Below, in pieces: positions 8,136 to 15,848 of a stretch of DNA of 64,000 nt; the stretch's first letter is position 1, and every line of letters starts with the position of its first letter. The notes under the pieces were generated by a model that was not told the DNA's origin, made no database searches, and saw only the letters and a list, made by a program, of their open reading frames with translations. The position numbers were made by a program, and so were the translations under genes. The stretch comes from CAYRGG01 sp964423745 (GTDB taxonomy: Bacteria; Pseudomonadota; Gammaproteobacteria; Competibacterales; Competibacteraceae): positions 1 through 64,000 of the forward strand of contig CAYRGG010000005.1 in NCBI GenBank assembly GCA_964423745.1. Reading direction: 5' to 3'.

Positions 8136-8402
8136 TTATGGAAAAAACTTATAAATATCTTTCCGATCCATGACTACCTGCAAAATTAGAGTGTCATTAT
8201 CTACTGTCATGCCTACGCGATAAGCACCAAAGCGAGCTTTATAAAAACCTCGATAGCTTTGCATCTTCTCAATACTGCCTATCTCAGCAATAGAGCTTGC
8301 GTTTGGCAGTTGCTCAAAGGCAAATGTCTCTACTTTAAATCGTATACCAGAGGGTAGCTTTGCAAGTTGTTTAAGAAACCTTTTGCGATAATAAACTTTC
8401 AC
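8136..8402 (-). CDS. RelE-type mRNA interferase toxin
   Basis: An 88-aa RelE-fold protein: basic N-terminus (KVYYRKRFLKQLAKLP), a helix with an LPNASSIAEIG turn, and beta strands YKARFGAYRVGM and TLILQVVMDRKDIYKFFP. The C-terminal R-x2-YK pattern is the usual RelE active-site arm. The gene overlaps the upstream antitoxin by four bases (ATGA). It appears intact. RelE toxins cleave mRNA in the ribosomal A site; that activity is inferred from family. Confidence 0.82.
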   Translation of the reverse strand: MKVYYRKRFLKQLAKLPSGIRFKVETFAFEQLPNASSIAEIGSIEKMQSYRGFYKARFGAYRVGMTVDNDTLILQVVMDRKDIYKFFP

Positions 8403-8602
8403 GTCGCTTTTTTCAGCGTTTGGTAATAGGCTCGGGCTCGCTCGAGTTCCAATATATCGTCTTCTTGTTTTTCCTCCTGCATGATTCGCATAAGCCCAAA
8501 ATTTTCTATGGTTTCTTCTATTTTCTCGAAAGTCTCTATATCAAGTTGAACGGCAATCTTGCGGTTGCGTTCATCGACAATGTACTTACGTTCAATTTCC
8601 AT
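8399..8602 (-). CDS. Antitoxin partner of the RelE-type toxin
   Basis: A 67-aa protein with a beta-strand N-terminus (RKYIVDERNRKIAVQLD) and a charged C-terminal helix (QEEKQEDDILELERARAYY). Its position upstream of and overlapping the RelE toxin, size and acidic tail mark it as the antitoxin. The N-terminus is similar in style to Phd/YefM- or RelB-like antitoxins. The module lies between two attC-like sites (8130 and 8647), consistent with a TA cassette in reverse orientation. Confidence 0.75.
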   Translation of the reverse strand: MEIERKYIVDERNRKIAVQLDIETFEKIEETIENFGLMRIMQEEKQEDDILELERARAYYQTLKKAT

Positions 8603-8646
8603 CGATTCACCTTATACAAAATAAGTGACGACAAGTGTATCTAAAA

Positions 8647-8710
8647 GCCTAACGATGAAGCTAACCGGCGCGGCGCGAAGCGCTGCGTCCGGTTGAGCGC
8701 CGGGTTAGGT
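8647..8710 (+). other. Integron attC recombination site
   Basis: A 64-base site with GCCTAAC (R'' box, fits RYYYAAC) at 8647-8653 and GTTAGGT (R' box, fits GTTRRRY) at 8704-8710. The inner L boxes GCTAACCGG and CCGGTTGAGC pair with each other, with the usual one-sided extra base, and enclose a GC-rich loop (GCGCGGCGCGAAGCGCTGCG). This is the textbook attC architecture and the most convincing integron signature in the window. No intI gene is visible, so the array would be integrase-less (a CALIN) unless the integrase lies outside. Confidence 0.85.
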
Positions 8711-8775
8711 TTTGCAGCATATTACTGGAATGTTATCCTTAGATTTTTCTTAACACAACTTTGATAGAGATAAAG

Positions 8776-8952
8776 ATGGACACGTTAGCTGAACGGCTGA
8801 ATGAAAAACTACGCCAGTGGAAACCTGAGGTAGCTAAACAGGTTCGACAACGGATTGCAGAGATTATTGAACTAGCTGACCAAGACGCCTTAGATGTCAT
8901 GCGCTCTCGTGCTGTGGAACAAGAAGTCTTGGATTTACTGGATGAATCCTAA
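8776..8952 (+). CDS. Antitoxin of PemK-type module
   Basis: A 58-aa protein (MDTLAERLNEKLRQWKPEV, ending EQEVLDLLDES) encoded directly after the attC site. It is largely alpha-helical and charged. A TTG-initiated version from 8761 would add five residues; the ATG at 8776 is preferred. Its 3' end overlaps the toxin start by 11 bases. The role follows from gene order, small size and the toxin partner; the DNA-binding fold is not obvious. Confidence 0.7.
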   Translation: MDTLAERLNEKLRQWKPEVAKQVRQRIAEIIELADQDALDVMRSRAVEQEVLDLLDES

Positions 8953-9271
8953 ACTAGGTGAAGTGTGGCTGGCTGATCTTGGTCTAGCGGCAAAGCTTCG
9001 CCCAATCGTCATCGTTTCTTGGGACGATCCAGACCCACCAAGGGCTCTCATCATATATGTTCCGTTGACCACCCAGAATCGACAAAGCGTTTACGAAGTG
9101 ATATTGCCAAAACTACGATTTCTCAATCGGGATTCAGTTGCCAATGTACAGGGGATAGGATCACTGCCGAAAGCACGACTTGAGCGTAGGCTTGGCAAAT
9201 TACCTGATAAAGCTGTAAAAGACATCAAAGCTGCCATTTTGTTTGCGTTGGCACTTGAGAGCAAAACCTAA
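8942..9271 (+). CDS. PemK/MazF-family endoribonuclease toxin
   Basis: A 109-aa protein with the PemK/MazF core: GEVWLADLG at the N-terminus, the strand RPIVIVSWDD, a YVPLTTQ strand containing the conserved Thr, and SVANVQGIGSLPKARL near residue 75. These correspond to the sequence-specific mRNA interferase fold. The ATG at 8942 is inside the antitoxin gene, giving translational coupling. It is intact, in contrast to the related toxin at 46878-47237. The cassette ends at 9266-9272 with ACCTAAC, an attC R''-like box. Confidence 0.82.
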   Translation: MNPKLGEVWLADLGLAAKLRPIVIVSWDDPDPPRALIIYVPLTTQNRQSVYEVILPKLRFLNRDSVANVQGIGSLPKARLERRLGKLPDKAVKDIKAAILFALALESKT

Positions 9272-9471
9272 CCATTGATTATCGCTTTATTTGCCCTGCT
9301 ATTTAAACCTTAACATCTACCCATTTGGAGCTAATCTAGCAAAATCCAATATAGTAGGTAGGTTGACAGGAACCGATGGGGAATTTGACACCACCGGCTG
9401 ACCAAGTGGAACGAGAGCTGAAAGACACGTTGCCGCAGTTATGTAAAACCGCGACCAAGAAGCTATTCACG
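9263..9471. repeat. Diverged direct repeat with short ORF, copy 2
   Basis: Second copy of the repeat at 7524-7748, again starting at the end of a gene pair with AAAACCTAACCATT. The short plus-strand frame here runs 9376-9477 (33 codons) and starts with the same residues MGNLTPPADQ. A complete attC is not formed by either copy because no GTTRRRY core is found within it. Confidence 0.6.
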
Positions 9472-9625
9472 CCGTAAATACTTTCTCGTAGGCTTGATGA
9501 CGACTCTCCAAGCTGCCGACACGCCTTTCACAAGCTGCCATAAGTTCGAGCTTTCCGCCTTGCGTTTTGATCTCCAATAGGTGACGAGCTAAGGCAGGGG
9601 ACAAAATGGGGCTAGCAGAAGATGC
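9467..9625 (-). pseudogene. Fragment of an unidentified protein-coding gene
   Basis: The minus strand is open from 9625 to the TGA at 9467-9469 and reads LSPALARHLLEIK, then GGKLELMAACERRVGSLESR, then HQAYEKVF. The composition is coding-like and helical, but there is no start codon at the N-terminal side, so it looks like the C-terminal remnant of a longer gene. Family not recognised. It lies between the repeat at 9263 and the TonB receptor at 9642. Confidence 0.35.
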
Positions 9626-9641
9626 CTATGGTGAGCTTGAG

Positions 9642-12083
9642 CTAGAAGCTTGCACTTATGGATGCTCTGACTGCTCGGGGATTTCCGATGAACAGATCAG
9701 AGAATGAACCCACGCGCCAATACTGCTCATCGAAGATATTCGTCACCAACAGCGTGGCTCGCAATTCTAGGTCTTGGACGACGAAATCATACTCAAACCC
9801 CCCATCGACCGTGAGCCAGTCATCAGTCTGCCTATTGGAGAAATTCTCTACATCGATGTATTCGCTGGACTGATAGCGTGCTGCCGCATTCACGGAGAGT
9901 CCTTGAAAAGTAGGAACCTCATAATTAACAAAGGCGGTTGCAGTCAACTTCGGAACGCCAGGGGCGCGATTTCCAGCAACGGATGGATCTCCGTTATCCT
10001 CGATTGTGGCGTCGATGTAGGCTATCCCCGCGATCACCTCCAGATTGGGACTGATTGATCCCAGGGCCTGAACCTCAATGCCTTCGTGGCGTTGTGTACC
10101 ATCCTGAGCATAAATGTTGTCCGAGTTAACAAACTCGAGCGGGCGTTCGATGTTGAAATAAGCCGCTGTCAGAAGCAGGTCGCCCATCTGCCATTTAGCG
10201 CCCAACTCGGTCTGCGTATTAACGCCTGGAGAGAGAACCTCTCCAGCATTTGCGGTCGTTTCAGGTGCTGTGCCGCCGCTTTGCAGCCCCTCAGAATAGC
10301 TGACATAAAGGGATATATCTTCCATCGGTTTATATGTAAGCCCTCCAAATGGGCTCAGTTCGCCGTCGTCGTAGTCCCCGAAGGATGCATCTAATTCAAG
10401 ATCGACCTGCCTTAGACCCACGAGAGCCTGCACTTGGTCATCAAAGGCCGACACTTCATAAGAGACAGTGGCATTCGATACAGAAGTATAGAAGAAGAAA
10501 TTCGTCTCAGCCGGCAGCGCCGGAAAATCTGGCTCAGCAAATGTGATGGGATTGTAGAGGTTGTTATTCGGGAGGCTTACGCTGTCGCCATCGAAAGTGT
10601 CATCAGTATAGCTTACCTCGGAGTAGCCCACAGCCACACGATGGAACATTCCAAACGCATCAAACTCCCCGTCTAGCCCAATATTCCACCCTTCGCTATC
10701 TCGGGTGGGCTGCAGGCTTTGGAATGCAGAGCCTTCGATATCCCCCGCCTCATTGATGACCGTCTCGCGAACGAAAGTGAATCCGTTGCCACGATCACCA
10801 TCGACACTGCCGTAGGCTCCGCTGAGACCCCATCCGTCTGCAAATGCCCAACTCGCCTTTGCGTAGATTCGATCGTAACCGAAGCTGTAAGGCGCCCATG
10901 GCTGCCCAGTTGAGGTTGTCGAGTCAACCGTGTCGATTAACGGGACACCGGGCGCCAATGATACGTTGCCTCTACCACCCCGCTGCTCGCTTAAAAACGT
11001 ACTACCCTCCACGGCAAAGTAGAAATCATCGGTTGGCTGCCAATCCACATAGAGCGTATAGTTTTCAAGATTTTGATGGTAATTGTCGAAAATGCCGCTG
11101 CCTTCAGCGTGATAGGCATTGAAGCGAGCGCCAAACTGGTCATTTGCGCCGAATCTGGCTTGTAAATCCGCAGAGACAAACGGTACGTCTAATTGTATGC
11201 CTGCCCTTATTCTATTTTCTCCGTTCGCATTGGGCCTTTTTGGAATAAAGTTGAGCGTTCCGCCAACGGAGCCAAAAAGTGCTCCGCCGCCATTAAAGGC
11301 ATTGGGTCCGAGAAAAACCTGGACTTGCTCGACGTTTTGGAGCGCAAAGAAACCCGTTGCGGGTAACAGGCCGGGAACACCGTCATACAGATAAACCTGA
11401 GAATCAGCCTCGAATCCTCTAAGATCCAGAATTTCACGAAAACTACCGGTATTCTGAGCAGTGCTAATGGATGGGTTGGTCAATACAATATCCGTAAGCT
11501 GTACGCCCACAGTCTTTCTAACCAGTTCTTCTGTATAGGAAAATACAGAGAACGGCGTATCAACAATATCTCGTTCGCCCAATATACCGAAATCAGTCCT
11601 ATCGCCAACAGTGTTTCCGGTAAGTACGTTTTCGGTAACAGTGATTGCTTCTAGATTTACTGTTCCGTCATCTAGCTTTGCGATCGTTTGTTCCAGAGTG
11701 ATGGTATCTGCGCTAGTGTAACGATAGTCCAGCCCACTCCCCGCCACCAGCTGATTGAGCGCTTGCTCGGCGGTGAAAATACCCTGTAGGGCTGGTGCGG
11801 TGATCTCAAACGCGGCGTTTTCGGTGTACAGCACCTGCAACCCGGTGACGGCGGAGAACGCGGCGATGGCCTGAGGTAGGGGCTGGGATGGAATATCGAA
11901 TGCGTAGGTCTGCTCGGCTTGAGCAGAAGGTAACGGTGCATCAAGGGCCGGTTCGTTGTCGCCTTGTGCCAGTATTGGTGGGGTCGGTAGCAGCAACAGC
12001 GCTGCTGTGCTGGCTAGCAAGCCGCCGCGCAAGTTTGCTCGTTCGCCCCGTATCATTATTTTGTTTACCCGCTTTGCACTCAT
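9642..12083 (-). CDS. TonB-dependent siderophore receptor with STN domain
   Basis: An 813-aa outer-membrane receptor. The start at 12083 was chosen because AAGGTG stands just upstream and a good signal peptide follows (basic region, then LLASTAALLLLPTPP and ILAQG). The STN domain (FDIPSQPLPQAIAAFS through AGSGLDYRYTSADTITL) occupies about 55-130. The plug carries DTPFSVFSYTEELV, DLRGFEADSQVYLYDGVPGL and FLGPNAFNGGG; the barrel ends in ASISASF. The variant plug motif FLGPNAF in place of LKGPSS is shared with the chimera at 32795-34370 (FRGANAF). It closes the sigma-fecR-receptor unit 13729-9642. Confidence 0.93.
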   Translation of the reverse strand: MSAKRVNKIMIRGERANLRGGLLASTAALLLLPTPPILAQGDNEPALDAPLPSAQAEQTYAFDIPSQPLPQAIAAFSAVTGLQVLYTENAAFEITAPALQGIFTAEQALNQLVAGSGLDYRYTSADTITLEQTIAKLDDGTVNLEAITVTENVLTGNTVGDRTDFGILGERDIVDTPFSVFSYTEELVRKTVGVQLTDIVLTNPSISTAQNTGSFREILDLRGFEADSQVYLYDGVPGLLPATGFFALQNVEQVQVFLGPNAFNGGGALFGSVGGTLNFIPKRPNANGENRIRAGIQLDVPFVSADLQARFGANDQFGARFNAYHAEGSGIFDNYHQNLENYTLYVDWQPTDDFYFAVEGSTFLSEQRGGRGNVSLAPGVPLIDTVDSTTSTGQPWAPYSFGYDRIYAKASWAFADGWGLSGAYGSVDGDRGNGFTFVRETVINEAGDIEGSAFQSLQPTRDSEGWNIGLDGEFDAFGMFHRVAVGYSEVSYTDDTFDGDSVSLPNNNLYNPITFAEPDFPALPAETNFFFYTSVSNATVSYEVSAFDDQVQALVGLRQVDLELDASFGDYDDGELSPFGGLTYKPMEDISLYVSYSEGLQSGGTAPETTANAGEVLSPGVNTQTELGAKWQMGDLLLTAAYFNIERPLEFVNSDNIYAQDGTQRHEGIEVQALGSISPNLEVIAGIAYIDATIEDNGDPSVAGNRAPGVPKLTATAFVNYEVPTFQGLSVNAAARYQSSEYIDVENFSNRQTDDWLTVDGGFEYDFVVQDLELRATLLVTNIFDEQYWRVGSFSDLFIGNPRAVRASISASF

Positions 12084-12198
12084 AATGCACCTTATTTTTT
12101 GAACAAGAATTGTTAGCATTAACATCAAGACGGTGTGAGTAGGGCGAATCCCCCACGCGGCGCCAAAAATTTTTATAAAGGGCTGAAAACGCAGTCGG

Positions 12199-13227
12199 TT
12201 AACGCAATAGCACTAGATAATCGGTCAGCCGGATGATGCGCACGGGTAGGGTAGCAGCGATGGCGGCGAGGGCCGCGTTGGGATCGTCGGTGGCGAACAC
12301 GCCGCTGATCTTAAGCGTTTCGAGCTTGCCGTTGGCGATGACAATATAGCCACGGCGATAGCGGTTGAGTTCTGCGATCACGGCGCGCAGGGGCGTATTG
12401 AAGAAGACGATCTGGCCGCGCAACCAGGCCGTCACAGCGGTCTTGTTGAATTGGCTAGGGGCGGAGACGCCCGCTGCCGATAGCCGCGCTTGCTGACCAG
12501 GGTGTAAGGCAAGGGATGCGGTTTGGTCAGGGCCGTTGTGGGCGCTGAGCGTAACAGACCCCGCGGCTAAGCTGACGACAGTGGTGTCGCCGCGCAGGCG
12601 GACGCCAAAACTTGTACCGGTGACGTGCGCTTGTCCCGTTGCCGTCTCAACCAAGAGGGGGCGTTTACTGTCCGGGGTAACGTTAAACCAAGCCTCGCCC
12701 TGCAGCAGACGAATGTGCCGGTGTTTTGCCGTCATGTCCACCGCGATGGCGCTGTCAGTGTTGAGTGTCACCCGGCTACCGTCGTTCAACCTCAGCGGCA
12801 TGCGCTGGCCAATCGCCGTACTATAGTCGCTATTCAGCCACAGCAAAAAATCGCCCTGATAGACCAGGCCGGCGGCAATGACAATGGTGAGGCAGGCGGC
12901 CATTAGGAGCGGACGAGGTAGCCGTCTTCTAGCAGGGCAGCGGTGGCGCCGCGTAGTGGGAACAGATGCCGGGTCTTGCGTCATAACCTGCGTCACCGGC
13001 GCATCGAGTTTATTCCACAGTCGTTGGGTTTCCTCAAAAGCTCGCCGGTGGCGCGGGTCAGCATTGAGCCAGCCCTCGAAATCGGCCTGCCGGGCGGCCG
13101 CCGCGGCTGAATTGTTGGCAGGTTCGCGCAGTCGCGCGTACCATATCGCCGCGGCTTCCAGCATCGTTTCAGGAAGCTCGTCACGTTTGCCACAGCCGCG
13201 CCCCCTGTCAGATGTCACGGCCCGCAT
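12199..13227 (-). CDS. FecR-family anti-sigma/sigma regulator
   Basis: About 342 aa, with the N-terminal cytoplasmic helices (LEAAAIWYARLREP, ADFEGWLNADPRHRRAFEE), a transmembrane segment (PLLMAACLTIVIAAGLVYQ) near residue 115, and the periplasmic FecR domain (TAIGQRMPLRLNDGS, LNTDSAIAVD, GEAWFNV). The frame is open further upstream into the sigma gene; a start at 13227 gives a short overlap with the sigma stop and is preferred, while 13164 is possible. It relays the state of the receptor at 9642-12083 to the sigma factor at 13208-13729. Confidence 0.88.
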   Translation of the reverse strand: MRAVTSDRGRGCGKRDELPETMLEAAAIWYARLREPANNSAAAAARQADFEGWLNADPRHRRAFEETQRLWNKLDAPVTQVMTQDPASVPTTRRHRCPARRRLPRPLLMAACLTIVIAAGLVYQGDFLLWLNSDYSTAIGQRMPLRLNDGSRVTLNTDSAIAVDMTAKHRHIRLLQGEAWFNVTPDSKRPLLVETATGQAHVTGTSFGVRLRGDTTVVSLAAGSVTLSAHNGPDQTASLALHPGQQARLSAAGVSAPSQFNKTAVTAWLRGQIVFFNTPLRAVIAELNRYRRGYIVIANGKLETLKISGVFATDDPNAALAAIAATLPVRIIRLTDYLVLLR

Positions 13228-13729
13228 CCTGCAACCGCTGGCGGCAGTGAACCATGGCGCGTGCGATTTGGTTTTCGACGGTTTTTTCCGAGAGACCCAG
13301 CCGCTCTGCAATTTGGCGCATGGTTAGGTCATATCCACGGTACAGAATGAAAATGCGCCGCCGCTTTGCTGGCAGCTCGCGCACCGCTGCTACCAAGATC
13401 GCCAATTCCTGCTGGGCGGCAAGCTCGGCTTCCAGTGTTGGTGCGTCAGACGCTATCGCCTCGTATTGATGATCACCGTGCCCCTCGTGTTGGGATCGCC
13501 CGCGCTCACGCCTCATGTGATCCATTGCCAGATTGCCAGCCATGCGAAATACATAGGCTTTGGCGTTCTGGGGCATAGCGGCGCTGACGGTGATGGCGCG
13601 AACCCAAGTGTCCTGAACCACATCATCGGCCAGGTTCGCCGAGCCGGTGCGCCGACGTACGAACTGGTGCAGCTCGTGGTAATAGGTTTCGACGATCTGC
13701 GCTAAGGACCGAACGCGATGCAACGTCAT
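13208..13729 (-). CDS. ECF sigma factor, FecI type
   Basis: A 173-aa ECF sigma factor. Region 2 reads YYHELHQFVRRRTGSANLAD and DVVQDTWVRA; region 4 reads LPAKRRRIFILYRGYDLTM followed by RQIAERLGLSEKTVENQIA. It is the first gene of its three-gene locus and overlaps fecR. A Fur-like palindrome lies 70-100 bp upstream at 13799-13826, consistent with iron-repressed transcription and receptor-stimulated activation. Confidence 0.93.
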   Translation of the reverse strand: MTLHRVRSLAQIVETYYHELHQFVRRRTGSANLADDVVQDTWVRAITVSAAMPQNAKAYVFRMAGNLAMDHMRRERGRSQHEGHGDHQYEAIASDAPTLEAELAAQQELAILVAAVRELPAKRRRIFILYRGYDLTMRQIAERLGLSEKTVENQIARAMVHCRQRLQDAGRDI

Positions 13730-13798
13730 ATTCCCCGCTCACTGTGACGCGCAGACTAGGGTCGCGCTGCTTAAAAGAAATTCTTGAATATTTTTTAA

Positions 13799-13826
13799 GT
13801 GCGAATTAGTATTGTTTGCAAATTTG
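13799..13826. promoter_or_regulatory. Fur-box-like site
   Basis: GTGCGAATTAGTATTGTTTG followed by CAAATT. It contains TATTGTTTGCAAA, whose complement TTTGCAAACAATA occurs at 32153-32165 in front of another sigma gene. It lies upstream of the sigma gene at 13729. The assignment rests on AT-rich dyad shape and context only. Confidence 0.5.
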
Positions 13827-14353
13827 TAGCTTTATTTTTATACATTACCATGATGATTTGGGCGCAGTATAGATCGAGAAAAGCGACCGTTGCGATCTAT
13901 TCTAAACTGACGGTAAAAGACGACAAGGGGATAGCGGATATCAGGGTTCGCAATGCGAACCAGAGGCACGTTGTTATCGGTCAAGTTCGGCTTCCCTTTG
14001 GTGGCTTCATGAGACTACTGCGTTTAAAAAATGCGATCAGCGTTAAGGAAAAAAAATTAAACGACGTCAGTCAAGGCGCATTGCGCAGCCCCCGAGATTT
14101 GCCAGCTATACTGATTGAAGACGATGTGCTCGATGTCAGCATAGACATCGATGCAATGATGGTAAACTTTTTTCAATATGAGGAAACTTTACAGAACAAA
14201 TTTATCTTTGGTCTTTTCGCGTGGTTACTACCTATCGAAGCCTGTGCTACGAATGGGCAGGTCTTTCAAAGAAGAGCCCATCGAGAGATTCGCTACTATG
14301 TGTGGAAAAAGTATAAGGATGACCCGCGTACATATGGTGGAACAAAGACTTAA
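13799..14353 (+). CDS. Hypothetical membrane-anchored protein
   Basis: Up to 184 aa with one N-terminal hydrophobic segment (FVALFLYITMMIWAQY) followed by a basic soluble domain (IADIRVRNANQRHVVIGQVRL) and a C-terminus rich in aromatic and basic residues. No family was recognised. The GTG at 13799 overlaps the Fur-like site of the divergent sigma operon; ATG codons at 13850 or 13853 are alternatives but would cut the membrane segment. If real, it would be an accessory gene divergent from the iron locus. Confidence 0.45.
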   Translation: MRISIVCKFVALFLYITMMIWAQYRSRKATVAIYSKLTVKDDKGIADIRVRNANQRHVVIGQVRLPFGGFMRLLRLKNAISVKEKKLNDVSQGALRSPRDLPAILIEDDVLDVSIDIDAMMVNFFQYEETLQNKFIFGLFAWLLPIEACATNGQVFQRRAHREIRYYVWKKYKDDPRTYGGTKT

Positions 14354-14459
14354 AAAATCAAAAAATCAAATTTAGTCGACTTCTGTCGTTTGTTCGATAA
14401 CCACAACCTGTAAACCCATGGGCGTGCCGAAGTCTATCGCGAGAATTTAGCCAAAAGCG

Positions 14460-14482
14460 CTGCGGAGCTGACTACTCCGCAG
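14460..14482. terminator. Hairpin between converging genes
   Basis: Perfect 8-bp stem CTGCGGAG / CTCCGCAG with a seven-base loop, lying between the plus-strand gene ending at 14353 and the minus-strand gene ending at 14551. There is no U-tract, so intrinsic termination is uncertain. Confidence 0.4.
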
Positions 14483-14550
14483 GGTCTGGGATTGTGATAA
14501 GCTGCGGGTATAAAGCGTAAGTGGGCGCTCAGTTATCTTGAAACAGTCCG

Positions 14551-15186
14551 TTATTCTGAAATGTCAGACCAGGCATCGGGAGGAATATGTCCTAGGATCT
14601 CGAACTCACCATTGCCTTGAGGCTTCATCACATAAGTGACACCCATGGGCTCGGGATAGATACCAGTCGCCGCTTCAAAGGGATCATCGTGACCCACGAG
14701 AACCGTGTTCTCTCCCTGGGAGGGTGCCTTGGAGAGATGAGGTGTCATACGCTCACGCATAGCCTGAACTTGTTCTTCGGTGTACTCCTCCGCCGGTTCG
14801 AAGTTGAGATCAGCCGTTTTCTTATAATTCCCAAAGGCCAACGAAGCCGTTTGCCAGGCGCGGCAGTACTCGCTGCTGACGACCTCACCAACAGGAATAG
14901 CGAGGCGTTCAAAAGCCGCGCCAATATCCCGGCTTTCCTGCCAGCCAGCCTCACTCAAGGTACGCTGTGTTGAGCAATCACCCATGACAGCATCGATCTG
15001 ATCAGCATAATCTTTTTCCGTTTGCCCATGACGTATAAAGATAACGTGCCCACCCCCGCGTAGCGCGTCCACCAATTCAGCCGGTTCCATTGGATTTTCT
15101 GTAGCCACCGCAAGGGAGATCCAGGTGCTAGCTAATGCCGCTAGGGAAATACCGACCCATCGATATGAATAGTGAAATGCTATCAT
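14551..15186 (-). CDS. Secreted histidine phosphatase superfamily protein
   Basis: A 211-aa phosphoglycerate-mutase-like protein. Residues 1-28 form a signal peptide. The catalytic signature IRHGQTEKD lies at 51-59 (nucleophilic His53), the conserved Arg at SSEYCRAWQT, and the second catalytic His in VLVGHDDPFE. A periplasmic phosphatase or phosphotransferase activity is expected; substrate unknown. It is divergently transcribed from the DUF3649-PepSY-DUF3325 iron operon, with two Fur-like sites (15233-15262, 15307-15325) in the shared promoter region. That suggests, but does not prove, iron-regulated co-expression. Confidence 0.85.
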   Translation of the reverse strand: MIAFHYSYRWVGISLAALASTWISLAVATENPMEPAELVDALRGGGHVIFIRHGQTEKDYADQIDAVMGDCSTQRTLSEAGWQESRDIGAAFERLAIPVGEVVSSEYCRAWQTASLAFGNYKKTADLNFEPAEEYTEEQVQAMRERMTPHLSKAPSQGENTVLVGHDDPFEAATGIYPEPMGVTYVMKPQGNGEFEILGHIPPDAWSDISE

Positions 15187-15232
15187 CGCATGATTTTCCT
15201 CTGTGATTAACTTTTAATTGAGATGGATCACA

Positions 15233-15262
15233 AATATTAATGCGAATTGTTATCAATAACAA
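15233..15262. promoter_or_regulatory. Fur-box-like site (proximal to phosphatase)
   Basis: AATATTAATGCGAATTGTTA followed by TCAATAACAAT. AT-rich with GCGAATTGTTATC resembling half-sites of GATAATGATAATCATTATC. It lies about 50-75 bp upstream of the phosphatase start, a typical repressor position. Confidence 0.5.
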
Positions 15263-15306
15263 TATAAACTTATCTAAAAACCCGACCTATCTGAGCTTGT
15301 AAAAAA

Positions 15307-15325
15307 GCAAACAATAACTATTTGC
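15307..15325. promoter_or_regulatory. Fur-box-like site (second, shared promoter region)
   Basis: GCAAACAATAACTATTTGC is an imperfect palindrome (GCAAA..TTTGC ends) matching the motif found at 13799, 25385 and 32153. It lies about 190-210 bp upstream of the DUF3649 gene and 120-140 bp upstream of the phosphatase gene, so it may serve either. The rest of the 327-bp intergenic region holds no gene. Confidence 0.5.
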
Positions 15326-15513
15326 ATTTATTTTGCTCCGGCTATATAGTCTAGCTTATACTGCTACTGCATAAACTAGTTACATGATAGGTCAAGATTA
15401 CCTATCAAACTCATCCGATAATGTATCGGAACCTGTTTAAGGACGCCTAGGCAGGGCGATTGACTGTGAATGCCAGTGTACAGGTAGCTTTTTTGATGGG
15501 GTAGGTAAAGACA

Positions 15514-15816
15514 ATGTCAGTTAAAAGTTATACGACAGGTCAATTGTTCAGTCGCGCATTACTGGGCGGTATCGGCGGCTACATGGCAGCGCTGGGATTT
15601 ACCATCGGAATGGCTGGCTTATTGATTATGATGGGCTTGCACCGGGCCGACGCGACATTGATTGCAGCAATGCTAGCTTACATTGTCTGGGTCCTGGTGG
15701 TTCTTATTTGTTTTTCCGCAACGACGTTAAAACCAGTAGCCGTCTGGTTGTTTTCCAGTGTCGGCATTTTTGCGGTGTTTGGACTGCTTGCCCGCTGGGC
15801 AGGGCTATTTGATTAA
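15514..15816 (+). CDS. DUF3649 small membrane protein, iron-uptake associated
   Basis: A 100-aa protein with three hydrophobic helices (ALLGGIGGYMAALGFTIGMA, LIAAMLAYIVWVLVVLICF, VAVWLFSSVGIFAVFGLLA). Its family is regularly found in front of PepSY-domain membrane proteins and DUF3325 in iron-regulated operons, as here (33 bp gap to the next gene). It presumably forms part of an inner-membrane complex that releases iron from siderophores or handles haem, but the biochemical role is not established. Confidence 0.75.
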   Translation: MSVKSYTTGQLFSRALLGGIGGYMAALGFTIGMAGLLIMMGLHRADATLIAAMLAYIVWVLVVLICFSATTLKPVAVWLFSSVGIFAVFGLLARWAGLFD

Positions 15817-15848
15817 GTCATTTTCCTAGCGATGACGACGAGGCCACT

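Noticed and set aside
12878..13327. 149-codon plus-strand frame
   Set aside because: Antisense to fecR and the sigma gene; Arg/Ala/Ser-rich composition typical of shadow frames in GC-rich DNA.
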